Below are positions 44,103 to 54,278 of a stretch of DNA of 64,000 nucleotides, one piece after another. The position numbers and the translations under genes were made by a program. How positions within the stretch are numbered: position 1 is the stretch's first letter; each line of letters opens with the position of its first letter. Under the pieces are notes generated by a model. The model was not told where the DNA came from, did not search any database, and was given only the letters and a program-made list of their open reading frames with translations. Source of the DNA: Canna indica (taxonomy: Eukaryota; Streptophyta; Magnoliopsida; Zingiberales; Cannaceae); the NCBI GenBank assembly GCA_034359265.1, contig CP136890.1, positions 51,169,001-51,233,000 on the forward strand, read 5' to 3'.

Positions 44103-45620
44103 ATGGTTCAAGATATCAGTTCTCGAGGAGGCATTCCTCGTAGGACCCCCCGACGATTACCACCCGCCCCACCTGTAACCACTGACCCTTCGTCTTCCGG
44201 CCACCATCCCCCCACCTCCGGCCACCATCCCCCCACCTTCAGCCACCATCCCTTCAGCCGATCCAGGCCCGTCGACATTGAGACGTAGGCCACGAGGGCC
44301 TAACAGAATTCTCCCTCCACCACCCGAGGGAGAACTGTGCAGAGCAATTAGTGTGCGCGGAAGAAGGTAAGTATATGCATTAATTATTTCTTATAATTTA
44401 TTTATAATTCAAAATATCATAATATGAATTTATATTTGGTGCATATTTGAGTAGGAGGACGTCTCCTGCATGATAGCGGGGACGATCGGAAAGTTTTTTT
44501 TTTTGCAGGGTCATTATACATGGCCGGAGGACCAGACCACTTTTGTGGAGGCTGCATGGGAGCGTGTTGCTCGCGCTCGCTATAACGGGTTACTTTAGCA
44601 GGCCCGTCAGATCGTGATGAGATGGCCGGGGGCCACACAGATTGGGAAGACTCGGGGACACCCCCCCGAGTGGATTCCTGGCCCTGTGTGGGACCAGCTC
44701 ATTGAGCGATGGGCCACACCTGAGTGGCAGGAGGTCTCCCGGACTACGTCGAGAAATCGCATGTCCGGGGGGGACGGCACAGGCGCGCGCCACATTAGTG
44801 GCTCTATCTCTTTTACGATTCATGAGCGTCGTATAGTATGTATAATTTAATTATTTTTAATTAAATTATATATTGTGTATAATGATACTAATGTATTTGT
44901 TTTCTAATGTAAGACGCGTGTGATGGAGGACGGCACTGTCCAACTCCCGTCGATGATGGAAGTGTTTGAGCGCACCCACCGTCATCGACAAGTTACGGGG
45001 GACTACGTAGATAGCAGAGCCTCGTATATAATGGTAAGTTTTTATATATTGTCTATTTGATTTACACAATTTTTTTTATAGTTTATATATATTTAAAATA
45101 TAAATATGTGTAGGAAACTTATACGAGGACTGTGATCGACCGTGGAGGGACACCGGAGGAGTTCGATGTAGGAGCTTGTGTGGAGGCCGCAAGTGGCTAG
45201 GAGCAAGACCATGTTTATGGCTTTGCAGACAGTGGCCATGCACACGTCGTGCTCGGGTCACTTGGGGCATCGACCCCTTCGACTGCGGGTGAGCGGCCCT
45301 CGACATCCTGAGCGCAGGACTAGAGTCGGATAGTGGCCATGGAGTTGGAGCTCACCCAACAGAGACATGCGATGGAGGAGCAGAGGTAGGCGATGGAGGA
45401 GCAAAGGCAGACGATGGAGGGGCAGAGGCTGGCGATGGAGGAGTAGAGACATGCGAATGACGAGTTGAGACAGATGATCCAGAACATGTAGACACTCCTC
45501 ACTCGGATTGCATCTCACTCTGGCCTTCTACTGATGATGTCACAGCCGTCGTCCTCCTCGACCCAATCGACGCTCCCAACCCAATCGTTGTCGACTCCAC
45601 CGCCTCCACCGCAGCCGTGA
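44103..45620 (+). pseudogene. Second gene of CACTA B (Ptta/En/Spm family)
   Basis: It parallels the gene in C. Exon 1 is open (MVQDISSRGGIPRRTPRRL). The 3' part of exon 2, its donor site and most of intron 2 are deleted: CGGAAAGTT at ~44490 runs straight into the T-run and GCAGG of the intron 2 end. The PF03004-type block remains (IPGPVWDQLIERWATPEWQE, GSISFTIHERRI). Exon 5 has several TAG stops in the coiled-coil region (e.g. ASG*EQ, EQR*AM). Non-functional. Confidence 0.75.
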
Positions 45621-46236
45621 GATTTTGATTAATTGTGTTTTGTTTATATTTTTATACTTGGATGTATATAGATGTTATTTTGATAATTGTTTGCCTCCGG
45701 TTTGAGGCTGAGATTGATGATATTTATGTAAAACTTGTATGTTTGGTTTCAAATGCATGTGTTTGATGTTTTCTAATTGTAATATGTGATTGAAAATAGG
45801 TTATAATCGATATATCGTTGTATACATGAATTTACAAATTTTTTAGCTTTTTCAGTTACAGGATACAACCTTTAGACATGGCTTACCCACGGTTTACTAT
45901 CACTAAGCCGTGGCCAAAAGCTTATCGTTAATGGCAAATGGCCTGTGTAGCACCAAATATCACGGTTGCTAATAATATCACCGACGGGACATGGCCGTGG
46001 CTGATGGGTTGGTATCAGTGATAATGCCCCGAGTCATCACTGTTGTTTTAATCAGCGACAGCTAACGCGGTTGTTGCTGATGATTACGTGTGACGGCCGT
46101 GCTGGGCCGTCACAACTTATCTGAGACGCATGTATTAGTGATGGCTATTTGCCACAGTTGGTGCTGTCGGTGATATCTATCACCGACGGTTCAACCACGG
46201 ATTTAGCCGTCGCTGATGACCACAATTCTAGTAGTG

Positions 46237-46935
46237 TACGTTAAATAAAGTATACTACCAATCATACACCGATATCATTTTTCATCCACTTTGACACCTT
46301 CTTCATCCTTATCAAGCTTGGTAGATGGACTCATGGGGGTTGATGCCATCTTTGCTTACCCATCCCAAATTTGTTAATTAGCTCTTTTGTGTACTTAGCT
46401 TGATTGATGAAGATTCCCTTTTCGGTTTGCTTGATTTGAAGTCCAAGCATGAAGGAAAGTTCTCCCATCATGCTCATATCAAATTCATCTTGTATGCACT
46501 TAGCAAACCACTCACAAAGGATTTCATTAGTAGCAACAAAGATTATTTCATGAACATATATTTGAACTAAAAGAATGTCATTATTATCTTGCTTAATGAA
46601 ATGTGAAACATCGGCTTTTCCAACATTAAAATCTTGTTCATTTAAAAAGTTTGAAAGCCTTTCATACCAAGCCATAGGGGCTTGTTTTAAACCATATAAA
46701 GTTTTTCTCAATTTGTAAACATGATTTGGGAAATCAAAATTTTCAAAACCGGGGGTTGTTCAACATATACTTCTTCTATAGTAAAACCATTTAGAAAAGC
46801 ACTTTTAACATCTATTTGAAAAAGTTTAAAACCTTTGAAACTTGCAAAAGAATGGCCTCTAATCTAGCTGCACTTTATTTCATTATTGTCTATACCTTCT
46901 TCTTGATTGTAACCTTGGGCCACTAACCTAGCTTT
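46237..46935 (-). pseudogene. pol: S3 reverse transcriptase
   Basis: The 126-residue frame 46331-46711 reads LRKTLYGLKQAPMAWYERLS, then LLVQIYVHEIIFVATNEILC, where active relatives have YVDDIIFGATNE, then MSMMGELSFMLGLQIKQTEK and YTKELINKFGM. The catalytic pair Asp-Asp is changed to His-Glu. Upstream (46740-46935) the N-terminal RT part is readable only with frameshifts. The coding end at 46237 is the CACTA B insertion. Reverse transcription by this copy is not possible. Confidence 0.9.
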
Positions 46936-46939
46936 ATTT

Positions 46940-48150
46940 CTAACAACTAATTAAGCCATCTTCATCTAACTTATTTCTATGTACCCACTTAGTTCCAATT
47001 ATGGTTTGTTTACTAGGCCTAGTTACTAAATCCCAAACATTATTTCTTTCAAATTGATTTAGTTCTTCTTGCATGGCAATAATACAAAACTCATCCTCTA
47101 TAGCTTCTTTAACGTTTTTAGGCTCTATTTGAGAAATAAAAGCAACATATTGACAAATATTTTTAAGTTTAGAGCGTGTTACCACTCTTGTTAAGGGTTC
47201 TCCAATTACTTGATCAATTGGATGATCCCTTGTAAATCGGTAAGCCTTTGGGAGAGGAGGTAGAGGTTCTTCTTCTAATACTTGAGGTTGGGATGATGAG
47301 GATGAAGTTTCTTCATCATGAGGTTCTTCATTAGATTCATCTTCAGCCTTTTTATCATGAAAAGTTAATTCCTCAAGTTCTTCATCTACATTCACAATCT
47401 TGAAATTCCTTGAAGAATCATTAGTTTCATCAAATGTAATATGAATGGATTCTTCAACTACTATGGTTCTACGATTGTAAACTCTATAAGCCTTAGAATT
47501 ATTAGAGTAACCAAGAAAAATTCCTTCATCCGATTTTGAATCAAATTTTCCTAGATATTCCTTACTATTCAAAATAAAGCTTTTACAACCAAAATCTTTA
47601 AAATATCTCACACTTGGGATTCTACCATTCCAAAGCTCAAAAGGAGTTTTCTTAATTTTTGGTCTTAGGAAAACTCGGTTAAAAACATAGCAAGAGGTGC
47701 TTATGGCTTCGGCCCAAAAATACGTAGATAAATTATTTTCACAAAATATAGTTCTAGCCATTTCTTGTAAAGTTCTATTCTTCATCTCAACCACCCCATT
47801 TTGTTGAGGGGTTCTAGGGGAAGAAAATGTCTGTTCAATACCAAGCTCATCACAAAATTTCGAAAATTTTTCATTTTTAAATTCACCTCCATTATCACTT
47901 CTAATTTTCAAGATAGAATTTACTTTTTCATTTACTACTCTCCTAGCAAATCTTTTGAAACAATCAAATATTTCAATCAAATATTTCATTTCTCTTAGCT
48001 AGAAAGGAAACCCATGAGGATCTTGAATAATCATCAACTAAAACATAGCAATAATGTTTACCACCTAAGCTAGCAACATCACAATGACCAAAAAGATCCT
48101 AGATGTGGTAACTTGATTTATGCTATGAAAGGATGACTTAACTTATTTTC
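46940..48150 (-). pseudogene. pol: S3 integrase
   Basis: The core begins near 48060 (YVLVDDYSRSSWV, first catalytic Asp), is broken by a frameshift near 48000, and continues in a 349-residue frame (46940-47989) with RSDNGGEFKN (second Asp), FSSPRTPQQNGVVEMKNRT (third, Glu), WAEAISTSCYVFNRV and the C-terminal GYSNNSKAYRVYNRRT block. All three acidic residues are present, but the gene is frameshifted on both sides. The tail continues into the linker to RT (DEFCIIAMQEELNQFERNNV). Integrase would insert the cDNA copy. Confidence 0.9.
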
Positions 48151-48361
48151 CATGTTGACATGCATCACAAAATCTATCCTTTTCAAAATTTATCTGGATA
48201 TTCCTTTAACTAAATCTTTTTTAGTTATTTCTTGGATATGGCCCATGCCAGCATGTCCTAGCCTTCTATGCCATAACCAAGAATCATTTTCCATTGCCAC
48301 CAAGCATCTAACCATGTGGATTAGGCAATACATTTAAAACTAAAGTGTAAACAATCTCATG
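48150..48361 (-). pseudogene. pol: S3 GAG-pre-integrase region
   Basis: The minus strand reads ENDSWLWHRRLGHAGMGHI and QEITKKDLVKGI(S), the zinc-binding region before the copia integrase core, then a CDACQ-like region with frame errors near 48160. The TRIM element sits immediately upstream. Confidence 0.75.
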
Positions 48362-48694
48362 TGTTATGAAATTAGTGGGCCTAACTCCACCCCAAAAGCT
48401 AGCTCTTGAGGAGAGGATTGTCCAAACTATTTAAAGGCTATCTTGGCCATATTTTTAACCAATGCGGGACTTTAACACACCCCCCTCACGCCCAGGATTG
48501 GACATCTGGAGCATGGAGTTTGCAGGATTGGACATTTGCGGGTGGCACAACATCAACCACAGAATTGGCTCTGATACCATGTTAAGAAATTAGTGGGCCT
48601 AACTCCACCCAAAAGCTAGCTCTTGAGGAGAGGATTGCTCAAACTATTTAAAGACTATCTTGATCATATTTTTAACAAATGTGGGACTTTAACA
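48362..48694 (-). mobile_element. TRIM (miniature LTR retrotransposon)
   Basis: Terminal repeats at 48362-48477 and 48580-48694 (115-116 bp, about nine differences) start TGTTA(T/A)GAAATTAGTGGG and end GGACTTTAACA. GGCTCTGATACCA just before the second repeat is the reverse complement of a tRNA-Met primer site. A purine tract lies on the minus strand at ~48478-48493. CATG flanks both sides (48358-48361, 48695-48698). There is no coding capacity. It is inserted between the S3 protease and GAG-pre-integrase. Confidence 0.9.
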
Positions 48695-49036
48695 CATGCA
48701 TATTTCCTATAAAAATAATATCATTTGTTGGTGCATTTCTAATTATGCATTTATATGCCTCAAAGTCAACTAAATATCCATTGTCACATAATTGAGATAT
48801 ACTTATCAAGTTATGTTTCAACCCATTAACTAATAGAATATTTTAATGCATGAGTAAGAAAGTATACCTATATTATCAATGCCAACAATCTTACCTTTGG
48901 CATTGTCTCCAAAAGTCACATTCCCACCATCCTTGCTTGATAGGGTTGCAAATAAATTGATGTCACCTATCATGTGCTTTGAGCAACTACTATCCAAGAT
49001 CCAAATACTCCTACTTGCTTGAGGATGGTTCTCCAT
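48695..49036 (-). pseudogene. pol: S3 aspartic protease
   Basis: The minus strand reads IWILDSSCSKHMIGDINLF, where Sirevirus relatives have LDSGCS(R)HM, then GGNVTFGDNAKGKIVGID. The catalytic Asp remains; the Gly of DSG is Ser. Continuation toward 48695 (KHNLISISQLCDNG-like) is readable with one frameshift. The protease would process Gag-Pol. Confidence 0.8.
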
Positions 49037-50650
49037 CTACAAAAGGAGAAGAGGCAACTTTAGGTACCCAAATCTTCTTAGGTCCTTGATTGTTAGTCAT
49101 CTTAGGAACCCAAGTAAATCTAGCATGTGAGTTCCTCTTAAGTGCACAATCTCTAACCATGTGCCTAAAAATGCCACAAGAAAAATAACTTCCATTGAAT
49201 CTTCTAGCACTATGGGTGTGAGCATGCGTGGTTTTTCTAACATGAGTAATCTTAGGCATGACATTTTGCAATGTTATAATTTTCTCATTTAGCACGCATA
49301 ATTCCCTTTTTAAGCTAAGCATGCTATCATTCAAGCGTTCTACTTGAAAACTCAAAAAATTGCGTTCACATTCTAACTTCTCATTCTCATTTTCTAACTC
49401 AATTTTGACTTTCTCAAAAGTGTGTTTCTCATCCTTAAGATTTTTTACTTCCTTTTTTAAAGCATTGCTTGAAAGAAGTAAGCTATCATTCTTTTCTTCT
49501 AAAGAATTGTTGTCCTTTTTAATCTCTTTAAATCACTTTCTAATAGCATTAAATTTATCATGCATTTGTTTAAATTCTACTTCTAGTTTTTGTTGAGTAA
49601 ATGAAAATTCACCAAAAGTAAATCTTACCTCATTGTCAATTGCCATAAGGCAAAGGTTTGCCTTCTCAATCTTGGTATTCTCTTCACTTGATGAGGATTT
49701 ACTTTCATCCCATGAAGCCATCATGACCATAATTCTTCTTCTTTTTGGTCTTGTCCCTTTTGTAAGGAGCGGAGGTAGAAGCCATCTTGAGTTGTGGACA
49801 ATCCTTCCTTAGGTGCCCCGGCTTGTTGCAACGGTAGCAAGTGTAGCCTCTTTTGCCTCTCCTCAAGCCACTTCTCATGAATCTCATGAACCTTCTTGCT
49901 ATCATTGCCATCTCTTCTTGCTCATCAAAGTCTTCTTCGAATGATGAGGGTTCTTCGTCTTGGTGTGATGCTTTTAATGCAATGGTCTTGCTTTTAGGGG
50001 CATCTTCCTCCTTTTGTGCCCTCATGTGGATCTCATAAGTCATGAGAGATCCAATGAGTTCGGTGATTTTTATAGTTGCCAAATCCTTGGCTTCCATGAT
50101 GGCAATCACCTTTGGCTCCCAAGTCTTGGGAAGAGATCGGAGGAGCTTCCTTACCTTCTCCTCTTCTCTAATGTCTTTACCAAGATTGCATAAATCACTA
50201 GTAATATTTTAAAGCATACATACATTTCACCAATAGTTTCAAGCAATTGCATTCTAAACATTTCATAGTCATATATGAGGAGGTTAATCTTGGACTCCTT
50301 AACTTGTGAGGTTCCTTCATGTGTAGTCTCTAGGACATTCAAAAGTTCAAAGGCCGACTTACAAGTTGAGATCCTATTAAACTCATTAATAGAAAGACCA
50401 CAATACAAAGCATTCATGGCCTTGGCATTTTGGCATTTGCAATCAAGAGTTTGACCTCATCTTGGTTCCGTTCAACCATGTTTTTTTGTAGGTTGCTTAT
50501 ATTCTACTTGAATTATTCTCCATACATCCATTCCTAATGATTGAAGGAAGCTATTCTTTCTAATCTTCCAATAGGCATAGTTGTTTCCATCAAAAAGTGG
50601 CGGAGTATGAGTAAAGAACCCTTGAGCTAGTTGGATTTCGGTAGACATTC
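49011..50650 (-). pseudogene. gag: S3 Gag
   Basis: It begins MSTEIQLAQGFFTHTPPLFD at ~50650 and is interrupted by stops near 50475 and a frameshift near 50150. The UBN2-like copia Gag region lies at 50151-50417 (ESKINLLIYDYEMFRM), then a 134-residue frame with knuckle CYRCNKPGHLRKDC (near 49800-49845). A K/E/N-rich predicted coiled coil spans ~49360-49700, and a second, degenerate knuckle (YFSCGIFRHMVRDC) lies near 49150-49190. The layout equals S1 and S2. It directly follows the 5' LTR; no intact primer site is visible between 50650 and 50667. Confidence 0.85.
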
Positions 50651-50666
50651 TAAGTTGTAGGGCAGA

Positions 50667-52006
50667 TGGTTAAATCACACTAGAAAAGGGGAGGGGGGGT
50701 TGAATAGTGTGTGATCAAACTCTAGCTTCAATTTTATTCTTTTCGGTTTAAAGCAATTTAATACAACAACTCGAGTTCTTTGAGTATGAATGATATGGAT
50801 GATAAGCTAAGCACAATAGGCAAGTAACTAAGCAAGTAATAATTAATGCAAACAAGAACAATATATAGTGGTTCGGCCAACCCTCCTACTCTAGTACCTT
50901 GTCTCCTCACCAAGGATTTCTAACCTTAAGACTTTATAGATGAAATGTTTTCCTAAGAATACAATGAGGATTTAGTTCTCAACCCTTTCAGAAAACCTCA
51001 ACACCTATTCTCTAGCAAAACAAATCTCTACAACCACACCTTGCAAGCTAGCTTATCAAATCAACACAACAAAATGAAAATGTAGTAAAAGAGCAAATAA
51101 ATGTAAAACAAACTTGTTGTGCTCCTTTCTCTGGCCTTCCAAACTTCTAACGCTTCAAGAAGATGAAGTGCTTTGCCTTGAGAGGGTTGAAGAGTGAAGA
51201 CCACCACTTGAGAGTGTAAAAGTGAGAACTAGGGCTTTAGATTGCTCGTTGAAGGCTCAAACACTTACATATTTGCTCAACGAAAAGTTAGGGCTGAAGA
51301 AGGGCAAGTTTGGGAGCTTATATAGCCCAATGGGCAAAAACTCAAAATAGAGCCGTTGGGGGCATTCTGGGAATTTTGGACAATTTGACCTGTAGAGTAC
51401 CGATACTATACGGGCTATTCCGGGATGTCCATTCGGGATATTTCGGGCAATTTTGGGATGTCCATCCGAGATGTTCTGGGATATTTCGGGATATTCTAAA
51501 ATTTTACGATATCCTATTCGAGCTATTCCGGGAATGTTCTGGGCAATTTCGAGATGTCCACCCGAGATGTTCTGGGATGTTCCGGGATATTTCAGAATAT
51601 TTCATAATTTTACGATATCCTATTCGAGCTATTCCGGGATGTTCCGAAATATTACAATATCTCATCCGAGTTATTCCGGGATTGTTTCGGAATGTTACAA
51701 CATCCCATCCGGACTTATTCCGAAATGTTACAACATTCCATCCGGAATGTTGTTTATGACTTGGAAGCTTTTGGTAATTGATTATGTTCATGTCATAGGG
51801 ATATATTAACCTTGATTCTAAGTCTAAACCTAGGATTTGACTACGTTTCAACTTGATCGCTATCGGAGCTATTTTTACTTGATTCTTTGCATTTTTTTGA
51901 ATGAACTTCGTAGGCAAATCAATCCATCAATCTGTACCCAAAACTCACCAAATAGATTAGATACATATTTGTTATCATCAAAATAGAGAGTGAGGCCGGG
52001 CCAACA
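50667..52006 (-). repeat. S3 5' LTR (element sense)
   Basis: It starts TGGTTAAATCACACTAG (shortened relative to the TGTTGG start of related LTRs) and ends GGGCCAACA. A stem-loop with a G-rich loop lies at 50674-50715, TATATAAG on the minus strand at 51317-51324, and a TTCCGGGA-type array at ~51350-51760. The open frames 51310-51809 are by-products of the array. Confidence 0.85.
51350..51760. promoter_or_regulatory. TTCCGGGA palindrome array in S3 U3
   Basis: Words such as CTATTCCGGGATGTTCCG, GATATTTCGGGATATTC and CATCCGGAATG recur about 20 times. The position relative to the TATA box equals that of the GGTCGACC arrays in S1, S2 and S4, but the motif differs. Confidence 0.6.
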
Positions 52007-52822
52007 ATATCATATCCATTCTCAAATATATAAATAAGCAACAACAATTTTCAATGAACATTAAACTAATGTCAATCATGCGTCATGTTTGTTATGAACA
52101 ATTTATATGTCTCACATGAGGAAAGAAAATAACAGAAGTAATATTCCAAGTTATCATAGATTCCTACATGTAATCATTCGCTTATCGTCTTAAAACCTCA
52201 TCACATAGTCGGCCACATGGCCTTAGGAGTTTTCTCAAGAAGACCCGACCCTTACTTAATTTCTTCTCCCTATAGTTTGATATCCTAAGGTTGTCAAGTT
52301 AAGGAAAGAGTATGTTCTAGGTGAACATACGTTCATTGTTTCCCAACTACGCGTCCCTACAGTCAAAACCCAACCCAACCGAGTCCTTAATAAGCCTAAG
52401 GACAGCATGTATTACCCAAAAATAGTCCCTAATCGAGTAGGGCATCAAGTATACATTTAAGGACAGCTATTATAAACTAGGGGAAACATATAATTACTAA
52501 GGAAAACATGTCTCTAATCCTCGGTAGATGTGCACCTAAACACTAACAATCCTTATGTTGATCTTCCTCAACCAAGAAACAAGAACTAATCAAGGTTGTT
52601 AAGAAAGCCTCAAGATCAATCATCAAAGGGGCAGCAACCCCAAACTCGATAGTGCACCATGCGGCAACAATTAACAAGGAAAAATAAAATGAGTAACAAT
52701 ACATGAATTGTACAGTGAAGACATAGAATTTATGATTTACAAATGACTAATGAAATCATTCTATGCCTAATGGAAGTCTCGAATGAGAGCTTTCTGATAG
52801 TATATGTCTCTAAGGGAACTTT
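52007..52822. other. Flank between S3 and S5, gypsy-LTR-like
   Basis: No ORF. Phrases such as GCCACATGGCCTTAGGAG and CAAAACCCAACCCAACC resemble LTR or non-coding parts of gypsy-type elements. I cannot assign ends. It carries nothing else I can support. Confidence 0.3.
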
Positions 52823-53750
52823 TGTTAAGGGCAGTTGAATAGGAAGTTGCAATTGCTACTTGAAGCAAAGTAAGAACCAAAACAAAAGAACACACCCAAA
52901 CACAAGAGGTTTATTTACGTAGTTCAGTGATAAACCAGTCACCTAATTTGCAGGTAACTCACCGAACAGATGCTCAATCCTCTCTTTATAAGTACAATAT
53001 AAGTCCTCTAGATTTCATACCCAAAATTTGACTACAGTACTATAGTGAATTGGAAATAACAAAAACCTATTTGTTATTACAAGTAAATGCCAACTTGCCT
53101 CTCTATGACATCCCAACCACAGAGTTCTATCCTCCACACAGCCATGTGTTGTAGTGAGCTATCTGTCCGAAAGCAATCTTCTACTGAAGATAAGAAATGT
53201 AAGTTGTTTCTTTCTGCACTCAACAACCTGCACTCAGCAGTCTCAACTCCTCTCTATAATTGGCAACACAGTGTTCGTACAAGGAGAGTTACAGATTAGA
53301 TCTTTCCATTGAATTTTATATGAGACAACCGAAGACCTGAATAAATATTGTTCATAACTATTTGTTTAATGAACCCATTAGTTTAACAACCAACATTCAT
53401 CGGTTCTAAAACAAATAGACGGCACTTAACTCCTAAGACAATAAAGATCCAAAGAGTAACGCCCGAATATATTTCCAAAAATATTTAAAGAAGATATTCG
53501 GGCGATTAAAGAGTTTAATGATGATTAAAAGATCTCAACAACTACAAAGAGAATCATCATTAATAATGCAGATCAAGAGTTATCATCTCTGCAGGAAACT
53601 AAAAGGTCCTCTTATTGCGCTGCATCCTTGACCTAAAAACCATAGGTTGCTTGAGCAGTTTAGACTATCTTCACATAGTTGAGACTGGTCAAAGATCATA
53701 CTGGAATACTTTTGCCAAATATAGCCAACATGCAAAGTCCAACACTAACA
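52823..53750 (-). repeat. S5 3' LTR (element sense)
   Basis: It starts TGTTAAGGGCAGTTGAATAG and ends CCAACACTAACA, 928 bp. A minus-strand TATAAAG is at ~52984-52990. A purine run on the minus strand (AAAGGAGGAGAA, 53751-53762) adjoins it. No palindrome array like those of S1-S4 is seen. There is no second copy in the window to compare. Confidence 0.75.
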
Positions 53751-54085
53751 TTCTCCTCCTTTGGCTTATTTGGTAAAAAATTCAACCTGTCATAGTCATT
53801 TTCAAAAGACATATAACAAAAGTGTAGATTTACGGACATGCAAACTAAATGTCAAAATATATTTAGCAGTTTAGAGAATAATCCGGTCGTCATAGAATCA
53901 CAATTATAAACACCACAGTGATAGATAAGAAAATTTAACCAGACAACCAGATAAATAAACTAGGCACAACCAAACAAGACTTCACCCAACAAGACTAGAC
54001 TCCACCTAACCAGACCAAACTTCACGCCATTTATTTAGAGACACCCCATATATCTCCCCCTTTTTGGCCTAATAAGCCAAAGGAG
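53751..54085 (-). promoter_or_regulatory. S5 polypurine tracts and hairpin
   Basis: Purine boxes on the minus strand lie at 53751-53762 and 54054-54065. The second forms a hairpin: CTCCCCCTTTTTGGC (54054-54068) with GCCAAAGGAG (54076-54085). The rest is non-coding. Confidence 0.6.
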
Positions 54086-54278
54086 AGAAAGTAGTTACTC
54101 AGAGCAGTCAGGACTGGACGAACCAGAGACCCTTCCAAAAGATAGAGTTGCAGAACCTATAGAACCAGCTGTGAAATATTCAAGAATCTTTTTCTCAATA
54201 TATATTACCTGCAAATGGAGCTAAGCCAAAGTTGCCTGTGTTTTAAACAAGTCAGCACGAATAGCTCTTTCGACTATG

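Larger units (their letters stand above)
42701..46236 (+). mobile_element. CACTA element B, complete ends, deletion derivative
   Basis: CACTACTAGAAT at 42701 and ATTCTAGTAGTG at 46236 form the terminal repeat, flanked by the 3-bp duplication TAC (42698-42700, 46237-46239). Removing it restores the S3 reading ...LYLT-ASRPDIM. It retains only the last part of the transposase and a damaged second gene, so it depends on a relative such as C. Confidence 0.95.

Noticed and set aside
51310..51917. Open frames of 118-149 residues over the S3 LTR
   Set aside because: By-products of the TTCCGGGA array; the repeats explain them in all frames.
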